From NCBI RefSeq assembly GCF_025263485.1, contig NZ_CP079863.1:1798001-1862000 (forward strand): a stretch of 64,000 nt of DNA, written 5' to 3'. Shown here piece by piece: positions 8,168-21,271 of this stretch; position 1 is the stretch's first letter, and each line of letters starts with the position of its first letter. The DNA comes from Mycobacterium sp. SMC-2 (GTDB lineage: Bacteria > Actinomycetota > Actinomycetes > Mycobacteriales > Mycobacteriaceae). The translations under genes and the position numbers were made by a program. The notes beneath the pieces were generated by a model. That model saw only the letters and a program-made list of their open reading frames with translations. It did not search any database and was not told the origin of the DNA.

Positions 8168-9634
8168 ATGACGACGAATAGCGGCCGTCCGCCGGAGCTC
8201 TACTTGCAGAGGGGCATCTCGCGCCAGGCATTTCTTCGCGGCGCCGTCGGAATGTTGGCGACCGGCACGGTTTTGGGCACCGCGCGGGCGGAAGCGGATC
8301 CCGCTGTTGGTTGGGGCGGTCTGGCATCCTCCATCGGTGGCGCCGTCGTGCTTCCGGACAACGGCGCTCAATTCTCCACCAGCAAAAAGGTTTTCAACTC
8401 GTTTTACGACGGCTCCACTCCCGCTGCGGTGGTGACGGTTTCGTCACAGCCGGACGTGCAGAAGGCGGTCGCGTTCGCGGCGGCCAACAACCTCAAGATC
8501 GCCCCGCGCGGCGGCGGCCATTCCTACGTCGGCGCCTCCGCCGCGAACGGCACGATGGTGCTCGACCTGCGCGGCCTTCCCGGTGGCGCCACCTTCGACG
8601 GCAACAACCTGACGGTCACCCCCGCGACCACCCTCTACGCTATCCACCAGGCATTGACCGGGGCCGGGCGAGCGATACCCAGCGGCAGCTGTCCGACCGT
8701 CGGCGTCGCGGGTCTCGCGTTCGGTGGCGGAATCGGCCCCGACACCCGGCACGCGGGCCTGACCTGTGACGCGCTGCGGTCCGCCACGGTGGTGTTGCCC
8801 AGCGGCGACGTGGTGACCGCCTCCCCCAACGACAATCCGGATCTGTTCTGGGCGCTTCGCGGCGGCGGCGGCGGCAATTTCGGCGTGACGACGTCGATGA
8901 CGTTTTCCACCTTCGCGACCTCCGACAGCGACGTCGTCCGACTCGACTTCCCGCCCGCGTCGGCCACGCAGGTGCTCGTCGGTTGGCAGTCCTGGCTCAA
9001 TGGTGTAGACCGAAACACCTGGGGCATCGTGGATCTCATGATCGGCTCGGCGCCGAATTGCCACGTGTTGGCGACCTGCCCCGCGGGTGCCGGGTCCGGT
9101 GTGGTCGACGCGATCAAGTCCGCGGTCGGTGTTGCACCCATTGCGGTGTCGAACAAGACGATGAGCCGCACCGATCTGGTGATGTTCCTGGCCGGGGGCA
9201 GCTCGTCGCCCCCGGCGCGTGCCTTCATTGCCGGTTCCGACGTCATCGGCCCGGTGGATTCCCCTGCGGCGCACGCCATCGCCACAGCGATCGGGCAGTG
9301 GCCGGTGGGTGCCGGACAGGCATCGGTGCTCGTCGACCCGCTCGGCGGTGCCGTCGCGGACGTGGCCGCGGGCGACACCGCGTTCCCGTGGCGCAATCAG
9401 TCGGCCGTGCTGCAGTGGTACGTCGAGCCCTCGGGCAGCCAGGTGGCCGCCGCGAACACCTGGCTGAGCAACGCACACCAAGCGGTGCAACAAATCTCGG
9501 TCGGTGGGTACGTCAACTACCTGGAGGCCAACGCCGCCCCCGCGCGGTACTTCGGTTCGAACCTGTCGCGGCTGACGACCGTGCGGCAGAAGTACGACCC
9601 CAATCGGGTCATGTTCTCCGGGCTGAACTTCTGA
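8168..9634 (+). CDS. Exported FAD-binding oxidoreductase, berberine-bridge/GOOX type
   Basis: This is a 488-residue flavoprotein with a PCMH-type FAD domain (about residues 80-250) and a BBE C-terminal domain ending YDPNRVMFSGLNF. His118 in RGGGHSY and Cys175 in SGSCPTVGVAG sit where GOOX and berberine bridge enzyme attach FAD bicovalently, so double flavinylation is expected. The N-terminus ISRQAFLRG followed by a hydrophobic stretch looks like a Tat signal, but it has Arg-Gln instead of the twin Arg. The substrate is not predictable; relatives oxidise sugars, alkaloids or other alcohols. The M. tuberculosis counterpart region (Rv3351c-Rv3353c, from memory) is broken into pieces, whereas this frame is intact. 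An inverted repeat (7932-7950) lies in the divergent intergenic region. Confidence 0.9.
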   Translation: MTTNSGRPPELYLQRGISRQAFLRGAVGMLATGTVLGTARAEADPAVGWGGLASSIGGAVVLPDNGAQFSTSKKVFNSFYDGSTPAAVVTVSSQPDVQKAVAFAAANNLKIAPRGGGHSYVGASAANGTMVLDLRGLPGGATFDGNNLTVTPATTLYAIHQALTGAGRAIPSGSCPTVGVAGLAFGGGIGPDTRHAGLTCDALRSATVVLPSGDVVTASPNDNPDLFWALRGGGGGNFGVTTSMTFSTFATSDSDVVRLDFPPASATQVLVGWQSWLNGVDRNTWGIVDLMIGSAPNCHVLATCPAGAGSGVVDAIKSAVGVAPIAVSNKTMSRTDLVMFLAGGSSSPPARAFIAGSDVIGPVDSPAAHAIATAIGQWPVGAGQASVLVDPLGGAVADVAAGDTAFPWRNQSAVLQWYVEPSGSQVAAANTWLSNAHQAVQQISVGGYVNYLEANAAPARYFGSNLSRLTTVRQKYDPNRVMFSGLNF

Positions 9635-9700
9635 CGAAATTATTTGCGGGAGTGTGCGTCTGTGGCGATTTTTGGGGTCTTTGTTGTCGGTGGTGGTGGC

Positions 9701-9706
9701 TAGTTT
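9701..9706 (+). promoter_or_regulatory. Probable -10 element of the DUF222/HNH gene
   Basis: TAGTTT fits TANNNT and ends 6 bp before the GTG at 9713. That spacing puts the transcript start at or next to the start codon (leaderless mRNA). No convincing -35 is seen. Confidence 0.4.
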
Positions 9707-9712
9707 GGGGGT

Positions 9713-11077
9713 GTGAGTCCACGTGGTGACGTCGAGGTCGACGCGGTGTTCGACGACCTTGATGCCGCCTTGGCTCGGGCCCGTGCGTTGCCGGTGGACG
9801 CGATGGACTTCCAGCAACAGCTGGGGATGCTGGAGCGCTGCGAGAAGGTGCGTCGGCAGTTGCCGGCCATCGAGCATCCGCTGATCAACACCCTGGCCCG
9901 CCAGGCCACCGCCGAGGAGTTGGGCGGCACACTGCCGCAGGCGATCGCCGACGCGACGTTGATCAGCCGCGCCGAAGCCTCCCGGCGGGTCAAAGAGGCC
10001 ACCGACCTCGGGCCCCGGCACGGGCTGACCGGCGAACCCCTAGAGCCGATCCTGCCCGCGACGGCCGCCGCCCAACGGGAGGGCAAGCTGGGTGGCGGCC
10101 AGGTGGCGGTGATCCGCCGGTTCTTTCACCACCTGCCCGGCTCGGTGGATGCGGCCACCCGCGCGGCCGTGGAGGCCGACCTGGCCGGCGCGGGGACCCA
10201 CTTTCGGCCCGAACAGCTCGCTGAGCTGGCCGATCACGTCGCCGACTGCCTCAATCCCGACGGCACCTACCGCGACGAGGACCGCGCCCGGCGCCGCGGC
10301 CTCACCCTGGGCAAACAAGGCCCCGACGGCATGTCCGAGCTGCGCGGCCTGCTCACACCCGAGTTGCGCGCCACCCTCGAGGCGGTGTTGGCCAAGCTGG
10401 CCGCACCCGGCATGTGCAACCCGCTCGACGACGTGCCCTGTGTCGATGGGGCCCCTCGCCAGGAGGCGATTGACCGTGACGCCCGCAGCACCGCCCAACG
10501 CAACCGCGACGGGCTGCTGGCTGCCTCCCGCGCGGCGCTGGCCTCGGGAAAACTGGGCCGGCACAATGGGTTACCGGCCTCGATCGTCGTCACGACGACG
10601 CTGCAAGACCTGCAGGCCGCCGCCGGGACCGGCCGCACCGGCGGGGGCACCCGGTTGCCGATGAGCGATGTGATCCGGCTGGCCCGCCACGCCCACCAGT
10701 ACCTGGCCGTCTTCGACAACGCCAAACCTCTGGCGCTCTATCACACGAAGCGGCTAGCCTCACCCGGACAGCGAATTGTCCTGTACGCCAAGGACCGCGG
10801 CTGCTCGGCACCCGGATGTACCGTGCCCGGCTATCTCTCCGAAGTCCATCACGTGACCGACTACGCCCAATCCCGGCGCACCGACATCGACGATCTCACT
10901 TTCGCCTGCGGACCGCATCACCGGATGCTCAAACCCGGCGGCTGGAGCACCCGCAAGAACGCCAAACACCAGACCGAGTGGATCCCGCCCCCACACCTCG
11001 ACAAAGGCCAACCCCGCACCAACACCTTCCACCACCCCGAAAAACTCCTACGCGACGAGGATGACGACGAACCGTAG
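9713..11077 (+). CDS. DUF222 / HNH endonuclease-fold protein (REP13E12 family)
   Basis: This is a 454-residue member of the mycobacterial 13E12 repeat family: an N-terminal all-helical DUF222 region (about residues 10-330) and a C-terminal HNH nuclease motif with [18 protein letters not shown]-like D in [13 protein letters not shown] and HH residues (about residues 360-410). The GTG at 9713 is preceded 6 bp upstream by TAGTTT (9701-9706), a good SigA -10, so translation is probably leaderless. The biological role is unknown; these genes are multicopy in mycobacteria and act as integration targets for phage phiRv1 in M. tuberculosis. It sits between two otherwise unrelated genes, consistent with a mobile history, but no terminal repeats or insertion scars are visible. 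Confidence 0.92.
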   Translation: MSPRGDVEVDAVFDDLDAALARARALPVDAMDFQQQLGMLERCEKVRRQLPAIEHPLINTLARQATAEELGGTLPQAIADATLISRAEASRRVKEATDLGPRHGLTGEPLEPILPATAAAQREGKLGGGQVAVIRRFFHHLPGSVDAATRAAVEADLAGAGTHFRPEQLAELADHVADCLNPDGTYRDEDRARRRGLTLGKQGPDGMSELRGLLTPELRATLEAVLAKLAAPGMCNPLDDVPCVDGAPRQEAIDRDARSTAQRNRDGLLAASRAALASGKLGRHNGLPASIVVTTTLQDLQAAAGTGRTGGGTRLPMSDVIRLARHAHQYLAVFDNAKPLALYHTKRLASPGQRIVLYAKDRGCSAPGCTVPGYLSEVHHVTDYAQSRRTDIDDLTFACGPHHRMLKPGGWSTRKNAKHQTEWIPPPHLDKGQPRTNTFHHPEKLLRDEDDDEP

Positions 11078-11083
11078 CCCCGC

Positions 11084-11818
11084 CTACTCGGCCAGTGTCG
11101 CCCGGATGCACACGGTGACATAGGGCAGCGCCAGCCCGGTCGCATTCGCCAGCGCCGGATGGGTGGCCAGCAACCCACGCACCTCGTCCAGCGTCCTGGT
11201 GCGGACCTCGGTCGGCGAGGTGATGCAGTAGCTGCGTGATGCGACCAGGTCGATCAGGGCTTGCGGCGTAAGGTAATTCGTCCACTCGACCTGGTGGCGT
11301 TCAGGCTCGGTGAACGACTCGGACAGCGTGACGTCGAAGCGGCCCCGGTCACCGTCGGAGCCGATGATCTCGCCCAGCTCCCGCACCCAGCCCAGCCGCT
11401 CGTCGCGGGTGTTCCACACCAGGCCCAGCCGCCCGCCCGGCCGCAGCACGCGGGCCACCTCCGGAATGGCGCGTTCGGGGTCCACCCAGTGCCACGCCTG
11501 CGCCACCAGCACGACGTCAACGCTGTTGTCCGGCAACGGGATCTCCTCCGCGGTGCCCAGCAGCGCCCGGGTCTCCGGCAGCGAGGTGCGCAACACTTCC
11601 AGCATGTCGGGAATCGGGTCGACGGCGACCACGTCCAGCCCGCGTTCCACCAGCCGGGTGGTCAGCTTGCCGGTGCCCGCACCGAGGTCCAGCACCTGGC
11701 GCGCGCCGCGCGGCAGCAGCCAGTCGATGGCCTCCGGCGGATAGGACGGGCGTCCACGCTCGTAGGCCGCGGCGGCCGAACCGAACGACAGGGAGCGGTC
11801 TTGGCGAGAGCGGGTCAC
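11084..11818 (-). CDS. Class I SAM-dependent methyltransferase (Rv3342-like)
   Basis: This is a 244-residue cytosolic methyltransferase with motif [13 protein letters not shown], the acidic post-I loop [11 protein letters not shown], motif [15 protein letters not shown] and [13 protein letters not shown]. It belongs to the UbiE/Methyltransf_11 group; the methyl acceptor is unknown. The GTG at 11818 overlaps the metX TGA (GTGA), marking it as the third gene of a metZ-metX-methyltransferase operon and arguing against longer upstream starts that would run into metX. Its place behind methionine biosynthesis genes makes sense because it consumes SAM, but that link is inference. Confidence 0.9.
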   Translation of the reverse strand: MTRSRQDRSLSFGSAAAAYERGRPSYPPEAIDWLLPRGARQVLDLGAGTGKLTTRLVERGLDVVAVDPIPDMLEVLRTSLPETRALLGTAEEIPLPDNSVDVVLVAQAWHWVDPERAIPEVARVLRPGGRLGLVWNTRDERLGWVRELGEIIGSDGDRGRFDVTLSESFTEPERHQVEWTNYLTPQALIDLVASRSYCITSPTEVRTRTLDEVRGLLATHPALANATGLALPYVTVCIRATLAE

Positions 11819-12966
11819 CGCCGACACGTGCCTTCGGCCTCGCCGGTCTGGAGGGCCAAGTCCAGCGTCTTGCGGATCAGCTCGCCGACCGCTTCGGATT
11901 CCACCAGGAAGCCGTCGTGCCCGCAGATGGACTCGACGACGTGCAGGCCGCTGCAGCCCGGCAACAGCTCGGCGAGCTCCTGCTGCAGCCGCAGCGGGTA
12001 GAGCCGGTCGGAGGTGATGCCGCCGACCACGGCCGGCACCGGGCAACCGGTCAGGGCGTTGCGCACCCCGCCGCGGCCGCGGCCGACGTCGTGGCTGTTC
12101 AGCGCCTCGGTGAGGGTGACGTAGCTGCCCGCGTCGAAGCGGGCCAGCAGCTTGTCGCCCTGGTGTTCCAGGTAGCTCTGCACCGCGTAACGGCCGCCGT
12201 TCGCCGGGTCCTCGGCGCCCTGCGAGTCGTTGCCGAACCGGGTGTCGAGCTCCGCTTCCCCGCGGTAGGTCAGGTGGGCGAAGCGCCGGGCGATGGTCAG
12301 GCCGGTGTCCGGGGTGCGCCCCGTGTCGTGGTAATCACCGCCCTGCCAGTTCGGGTCGGCCTTGATGGCCGCGATCTGCGTGGTCTGCGTGCCGATCTGG
12401 TCCGCGGTCGCCCGCGCCCCGACCGCCAGCAGCAGCCCGGCCCGGACCCGGTCGGGGTGGCCGACCATCCACTCCAAAGCCCTTGCGCCGCCCATGGATC
12501 CGCCGACCACGGCGGCCACCTCGTCTATCCCCAGTGCGGCCAGCGCGGCGATGTCGGCCTCCACCTGGTCGCGTATCGAGATCTTCGGAAACCTTGAGCC
12601 CCAAGGCTTTCCATTCCGGGCCAGCGAGCTGGGGCCGGTCGAGCCGCGGCAACCGCCCAGCACGTTGGTGGCCACCGCGCACCAGCGGTCGGTGTCGATC
12701 GGCGCGCCCGGCCCGGCCACCCCGTCCCACCAGCCGCCGGTGGGATGCCCGGGCCCGGCGGGCCCGGTGATGTGCGAGTCACCGGTCAGCGCGTGCAACA
12801 CCACCACCACGTTGTCGCGGGTCGGCGACAGCTCGCCCCAGCGCTGAACGGCGATGCACACGTCGTCGATCACCGCGCCGCTCTCGGTGGTCAGCGAGCC
12901 GATGTGCACCAGGCCGATCTCGCCTTCGGCCGGCAGCGTCTGGGTGGGGACGTCGGAGATCGTCAT
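11815..12966 (-). CDS. metX: Homoserine O-acetyltransferase
   Basis: MetX (called metA in M. tuberculosis) acetylates L-homoserine with acetyl-CoA, the first committed step toward methionine. It is a 383-residue alpha/beta hydrolase-fold enzyme. The nucleophile Ser157 lies in [14 protein letters not shown], the acid in ITSDRLYP and the His in [16 protein letters not shown] at 12966 lies 11 bp downstream of the metZ stop, so the genes form one transcript starting behind the SAM-IV riboswitch. The frame remains open upstream, but that part lies inside metZ. Its TGA overlaps the next gene. Confidence 0.97.
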   Translation of the reverse strand: MTISDVPTQTLPAEGEIGLVHIGSLTTESGAVIDDVCIAVQRWGELSPTRDNVVVVLHALTGDSHITGPAGPGHPTGGWWDGVAGPGAPIDTDRWCAVATNVLGGCRGSTGPSSLARNGKPWGSRFPKISIRDQVEADIAALAALGIDEVAAVVGGSMGGARALEWMVGHPDRVRAGLLLAVGARATADQIGTQTTQIAAIKADPNWQGGDYHDTGRTPDTGLTIARRFAHLTYRGEAELDTRFGNDSQGAEDPANGGRYAVQSYLEHQGDKLLARFDAGSYVTLTEALNSHDVGRGRGGVRNALTGCPVPAVVGGITSDRLYPLRLQQELAELLPGCSGLHVVESICGHDGFLVESEAVGELIRKTLDLALQTGEAEGTCRR

Positions 12967-12977
12967 CGCCGGGCCCC

Positions 12978-14354
<1,377 letters not shown>

Positions 14355-14405
14355 GTGAGTTTGCTTTCTGCTTCGAGATCGGCGAATCGGGTATCGGGGT
14401 CGCGG

Positions 14406-14465
14406 TCAGCAGCGACACACGAGTCGACACATGAGCCGATCCGACGGAGCTTGATATGTGCACAT
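14406..14465 (-). CDS. Cysteine-rich 19-residue leader ORF upstream of metZ
   Basis: A short frame encodes MCTYQAPSDRLMCRLVCRC and stop: 4 Cys in 19 residues, ending in Cys-Arg-Cys. It has a good ribosome site (GGGGAAG at 14477-14471, 5 nt before the ATG). An adjacent in-frame GTG at 14468 is another possible start, and an internal ATG at 14432 would give MCRLVCRC. It lies between the riboswitch and metZ, its stop 51 nt before the metZ GTG. Cys-rich short leader ORFs acting as cysteine-sensing attenuators are known in mycobacteria; that this one is such a leader is inference. The frame is too short for coding statistics. Confidence 0.5.
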   Translation of the reverse strand: MCTYQAPSDRLMCRLVCRC

Positions 14466-14473
14466 CACGTCTT

Positions 14474-14506
14474 CCCCTCTAGTCAGGGGTCCGTTATGGC
14501 GGACCC
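14474..14506 (-). promoter_or_regulatory. Putative expression platform: two mutually exclusive hairpins
   Basis: On the minus strand, GGGTCCG (14506-14500) pairs perfectly with CGGACCC (14493-14487) around a 6-nt loop. The same region can instead form CCCCT (14489-14485) with AGGGG (14478-14474), which covers the Shine-Dalgarno of the leader ORF. The arms share 14487-14489, so only one hairpin forms at a time. The first arm begins in the aptamer's 3' tail. A likely reading is that SAM-bound aptamer frees CCCC to mask the ribosome site, while the ligand-free state exposes it. There is no U-run, so a translational switch is more likely than a terminator. Confidence 0.55.
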
Positions 14507-14618
14507 GCGCTTGCCGCGCAGCCTGTGGCTACTAGACCTGGTCATCACCCGGGGCACCCCACCGCGGTTGGAGGGTTGCCGGCCAGCAAGCCGGGGCTTG
14601 ACGCTGGCGCTCATGACC
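14502..14618 (-). promoter_or_regulatory. SAM-IV riboswitch aptamer upstream of metZ-metX
   Basis: Read on the minus strand, the sequence from 14618 follows the SAM-IV aptamer known from mycobacteria almost base for base. Stem P1 is formed by GGTCAT (14618-14613) and ATGACC, and the SAM-binding core contains AGCGTCAAGCCCCGGCTTGCTGGCCGG split over two helices. These are followed by CAACCCTCCAACCGCGGTGG, GTGCCCCGGGTGATGACC, a GTAGCC-type hairpin and the pseudoknot tail GCGGCAAGCGCGGGTC. The comparison is with a remembered reference aptamer. It should repress metZ-metX when SAM is abundant. Confidence 0.93.
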
Positions 14619-14630
14619 AATACGGAGACT

Positions 14631-14636
14631 ATCTTA
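14631..14636 (-). promoter_or_regulatory. Probable -10 of the metZ-metX transcript
   Basis: TAAGAT on the minus strand fits the SigA -10. A start 6-8 nt downstream would fall near 14624, just before the first aptamer base at 14618, as expected for a riboswitch transcript. A TTGGCA lies upstream, but only 14 bp away, so the -35 is uncertain. Confidence 0.5.
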
Positions 14637-14761
14637 CTGTGCCGACTTCGTGCCAATGCAGCTGGACACCTGCCCAAACGCCCTTGATAACGTGGCAGGA
14701 AGAACGCTGACTCCCCAGATCTGACTGATAATCGAAGGTTTTCCACGCCGGAAGAGAGACC

Positions 14762-16999
<2,238 letters not shown>

Positions 17000-17030
17000 C
17001 GTGTGGGCCGCGAGATAGGGAGTTGACCCG

Positions 17031-18254
17031 ATGTCCGACAAGATCAAGGTCAAGGGTCCGGTTGTAGAGCTCGACGGTGACGAGATGACCCGCGTCATCT
17101 GGAAGTTCATCAAGGACATGCTGATCCTGCCGCACCTCGACATCAACCTGGAGTACTACGACCTCGGCATCGAGAACCGCGACCGCACCAACGACCAGGT
17201 GACCATCGACGCCGCGTATGCCATCAAGCGGCACGGCGTGGGCGTCAAGTGCGCCACCATCACCCCCGACGAGGCCCGCGTCGCCGAATTCAACCTGAAG
17301 AAGATGTGGCTGTCGCCCAACGGCACGATCCGAAACATCCTGGGCGGCACCATCTTCCGCGAGCCGATCGTCATCTCCAATGTGCCGCGGCTGGTGCCGG
17401 GCTGGACCAAACCGATCGTCATCGGTCGTCACGCGTTCGGCGACCAGTACCGGGCGACGAACTTCAAGGTGGACAAGCCGGGCACCGTGACCATCACGTT
17501 CACCCCGTCCGACGGCAGCGAGCCGATGGTGCACGAGGTGGTGTCCATTCCCGACGACGGCGGCGTCGTGATGGGGATGTACAACTTCAAGGAATCCGTC
17601 CGGGACTTCGCCCGCGCCTCGCTGGCCTACGGCCTGAACGCCAAGTGGCCGGTGTACCTGTCCACCAAGAACACCATCCTCAAGGCCTACGACGGCATGT
17701 TCAAGGACGAGTTCCAGCGCATCTACGAAGAGGAGTTCAAGGACAAGTTCGAGGCCGAGGGGCTGACCTACGAGCACCGGCTGATCGACGACATGGTCGC
17801 GGCCTGCCTCAAGTGGGAGGGCGGCTACGTGTGGGCCTGTAAGAACTACGACGGGGACGTCCAGTCCGACCTCGTCGCGCAGGGCTACGGCTCGCTGGGG
17901 CTGATGACTTCGGTGCTGATGACCGCCGACGGCAAGACGGTCGAGGCCGAAGCGGCGCACGGCACCGTCACCCGGCACTTCCGCCAGTACCAGGCCGGGA
18001 AGCCGACCTCGACCAACCCGATCGCCTCGATCTTCGCCTGGACGCGGGGGTTGCAGCACCGCGGCAAGCTCGACAACACCCCGGAGGTGATCGAGTTCGC
18101 GCAGACGCTGGAGGACGTGATCGTCGAGACGGTCGAGAGCGGGAAGATGACCAAGGACCTCGCCATCCTCATCGGCCCCGACCAGGAATGGCAGCAGAGC
18201 GAGGAGTTCCTCAACTCGATCGCCGAGAACCTGGAAAAGAAGCTGGCTAACTAG
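17031..18254 (+). CDS. icd1: NADP-dependent isocitrate dehydrogenase, dimeric type
   Basis: This is a 407-residue homodimeric, eukaryotic-like NADP isocitrate dehydrogenase, catalysing the same reaction as the upstream icd2 with an unrelated-length enzyme. Visible motifs are [14 protein letters not shown] at the N-terminus, the substrate loop [14 protein letters not shown], and the metal-binding region [24 protein letters not shown] with DDMVA. The signature [23 protein letters not shown] and the nucleotide site [12 protein letters not shown] also fit. The ATG at 17031 follows a good AGGGAG ribosome site. The 3' end overlaps the convergent hydrolase gene by 8 bp. Confidence 0.98.
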   Translation: MSDKIKVKGPVVELDGDEMTRVIWKFIKDMLILPHLDINLEYYDLGIENRDRTNDQVTIDAAYAIKRHGVGVKCATITPDEARVAEFNLKKMWLSPNGTIRNILGGTIFREPIVISNVPRLVPGWTKPIVIGRHAFGDQYRATNFKVDKPGTVTITFTPSDGSEPMVHEVVSIPDDGGVVMGMYNFKESVRDFARASLAYGLNAKWPVYLSTKNTILKAYDGMFKDEFQRIYEEEFKDKFEAEGLTYEHRLIDDMVAACLKWEGGYVWACKNYDGDVQSDLVAQGYGSLGLMTSVLMTADGKTVEAEAAHGTVTRHFRQYQAGKPTSTNPIASIFAWTRGLQHRGKLDNTPEVIEFAQTLEDVIVETVESGKMTKDLAILIGPDQEWQQSEEFLNSIAENLEKKLAN

Positions 18255-19107
18255 CCGAGGGGTTGGCGCCCCGGGTCGCCGGCGTGCACTCGTCGAGGAA
18301 GTCGACGATCACCTCGGTGACGCGCTCCGGCGCCTCGAACATCGGGATGTGCCCCACGCCGTCGAGCTTGGTGACCTGGTGGTCGTCGGGCAGGTGCGTG
18401 GTGAAATGCCGGCTGAACCTGGGTGCGGGCACGATCCGGTCCTTCTCGCAGATCACCAGGTGCGCCGGGACGGCGTTCTCGGCCAGCTCCCGCAGCCCGT
18501 GCAGCGCCAGCGACTTGCCCAGCAGTTGGAAGTAGGCGGGGCAGTGGACGACGTCGTCGATGCAGCCGAGCAGTTGAGCGTCGCTGACCCCGTCGGGCGT
18601 CGCGCTGATCGCGTAGGTGGCCAGCCGGCGGCTGAACGGCAGGCGCATCACCTTCGGGCCGAACAGCCAGGCCAGTATCAGCAGCGGGATGCCCAGGACG
18701 AACTTGGCGATCACCTCGAACTTGGCCGGGCTCCATCGCGTCCATCCACCCGCCGGGGCGATGCCCATCACGCTGCGCGCCCGCCCGCGCCGCTCGAGTT
18801 CGAACGCGACCCAACCGCCGAGCGAGTTGCCCACGATGTGGGCGGTGTCCCAGCCCAGCTCGTCCATCTGGTGCTCCACGTGGTCGGCCAGCACCGCCGA
18901 GGACAGCAACCAGGTGCCCGCGGGCGGCCCGCCGTTGTGGCCGGCCATCGTCGGGGCGAAAACCTCGTACCGCCCGGTGTCGGCCAGCCGCCGGGCGACG
19001 TCCTCCCACACCGCCTGGGACAGCAGGAACGGGTGCAGCAACAGGACCGGCTCTCCCGAGCCGAGGTGGATCGGTGGCCGCGTCCCCGTGTTGGTGTTCG
19101 TCCCCAT
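18247..19107 (-). CDS. Alpha/beta hydrolase (Rv3337/Rv3338-like)
   Basis: This is a 286-residue alpha/beta hydrolase with the complete catalytic set: Ser in [12 protein letters not shown], Asp in [10 protein letters not shown] and His in [12 protein letters not shown]. The oxyanion segment [10 protein letters not shown] is near the N-terminus. The substrate is unknown (ester or amide). The equivalent M. tuberculosis locus is, from memory, annotated as two shorter genes; here one frame covers the whole fold. It diverges from trpS with 107 bp between the starts and overlaps the end of icd1 on the opposite strand. Confidence 0.9.
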   Translation of the reverse strand: MGTNTNTGTRPPIHLGSGEPVLLLHPFLLSQAVWEDVARRLADTGRYEVFAPTMAGHNGGPPAGTWLLSSAVLADHVEHQMDELGWDTAHIVGNSLGGWVAFELERRGRARSVMGIAPAGGWTRWSPAKFEVIAKFVLGIPLLILAWLFGPKVMRLPFSRRLATYAISATPDGVSDAQLLGCIDDVVHCPAYFQLLGKSLALHGLRELAENAVPAHLVICEKDRIVPAPRFSRHFTTHLPDDHQVTKLDGVGHIPMFEAPERVTEVIVDFLDECTPATRGANPSAS

Positions 19108-19199
19108 ACCCGCGACATTAAAGCCGGTACCGCCGGTACCGCAACCGAGCGGCTCGCGGACGTGAAGCTGGCCGTGGGTTCCCGGAAAGGGTCGCGTGA

Positions 19200-20234
<1,035 letters not shown>

Positions 20235-20242
20235 GTCTCACC

Positions 20243-21271
20243 ATGAGCGAGCCGGCCAAGGCGGGCATCCTCGATCGGCTGCGGGCCCGGCACGGATGGC
20301 TCGACCACGTCCTGCGCGCATACCAGCGGTTCGACGGCCGCAACGGCGGCTTCTTCGCGGCCGGCCTCACCTATTACACGATCTTCGCGTTATTCCCATT
20401 GCTGATGGTGGGTTTCGCGGCCTTCGGGTTCATCCTGTCCCGGCGGCCCGAGCTGCTGAGGACGATCGACGACCACATCCGGTCGCAGGTGACCGGACCG
20501 CTGGGCGATCAGCTGCTGGACCTGATGAACTCGGCGATCGACGCGCGGGCGTCGGTGGGGATCATCGGCCTGGCCACCGCGGTCTGGGCGGGCCTGGGCT
20601 GGATATCGCATCTGCGGCAGGCGTTGACGGAGATGTGGTGGGAGGAGCGCATCGAGTCGCCGGGCTTCGTGCGCAACAAGCTCTCCGACCTGTTGGCCAT
20701 GCTCGGGACGTTCGCGGTCATCATGGCCACGGTCGGTCTGACGACTGTCGGCCATGACGCCCCGTTGGCCGCGCTGCTGAAATGGTTTGGGATACCGGAG
20801 CTTGTGGTCTTCGACTGGCTTTTCTGGCTGCTGTCGATCGTGATCTCGACGGCGGTGTCGTGGTTGCTGTTCGCCTGGATGATCGCCCGGCTGCCGCGCG
20901 AGAAGGTCAGCCTGGCCGATTCGATGCGGGCCGCGCTGATCGCGGCCGTCGGCTTCGAAGCGTTCAAGCAGGCGGGCTCCGTATACCTGCGCGTGGTGCT
21001 GCGCAGCCCGGCGGGCGCCACCTTCGGGCCGGTGCTGGGCCTGATGGTATTCGCCTACATCACCTCGTATCTCGTGCTCTTCTGTACCGCGTGGGCGGCG
21101 ACGGCATCCGATCACCCGCGAACCCGCCATGTGGCGCCTCCCGCGCCGGTGATCATCGCCCCGCGGGTGCAACTGGACGAGGGGATCAGAGCGCGGCAGA
21201 CGCTGACCGCGATGGCGATGGGAGCCGTTGGGGCGCTGGCCCTTTCCCGCGTCAAGCGGTGGCTGCGCTAG
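20243..21271 (+). CDS. YihY/BrkB-family inner membrane protein (Rv3335c-like)
   Basis: This is a 342-residue polytopic membrane protein of the YihY/YhjD/BrkB family, with six hydrophobic segments beginning with FFAAGLTYYTIFALFPLLMVGFAA. GLGWISHLRQALTEMWW and the terminal FGPVLGLMVFAYITSYLVLFCTAWAA are family hallmarks. The role is not established (export or envelope integrity has been proposed). ATG at 20243 is preferred, with CGAGGG 12 bp upstream. A GTG at 20231 overlapping the trpS TGA would add four residues but has no ribosome site. It shares a 4-bp CTAG overlap with the convergent nagA. Confidence 0.88.
   Translation: MSEPAKAGILDRLRARHGWLDHVLRAYQRFDGRNGGFFAAGLTYYTIFALFPLLMVGFAAFGFILSRRPELLRTIDDHIRSQVTGPLGDQLLDLMNSAIDARASVGIIGLATAVWAGLGWISHLRQALTEMWWEERIESPGFVRNKLSDLLAMLGTFAVIMATVGLTTVGHDAPLAALLKWFGIPELVVFDWLFWLLSIVISTAVSWLLFAWMIARLPREKVSLADSMRAALIAAVGFEAFKQAGSVYLRVVLRSPAGATFGPVLGLMVFAYITSYLVLFCTAWAATASDHPRTRHVAPPAPVIIAPRVQLDEGIRARQTLTAMAMGAVGALALSRVKRWLR

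Noticed and set aside
11084..12046. Longer methyltransferase start inside metX
   Set aside because: The extra codons are metX in another frame; the GTGA overlap at 11818 fits the family length.
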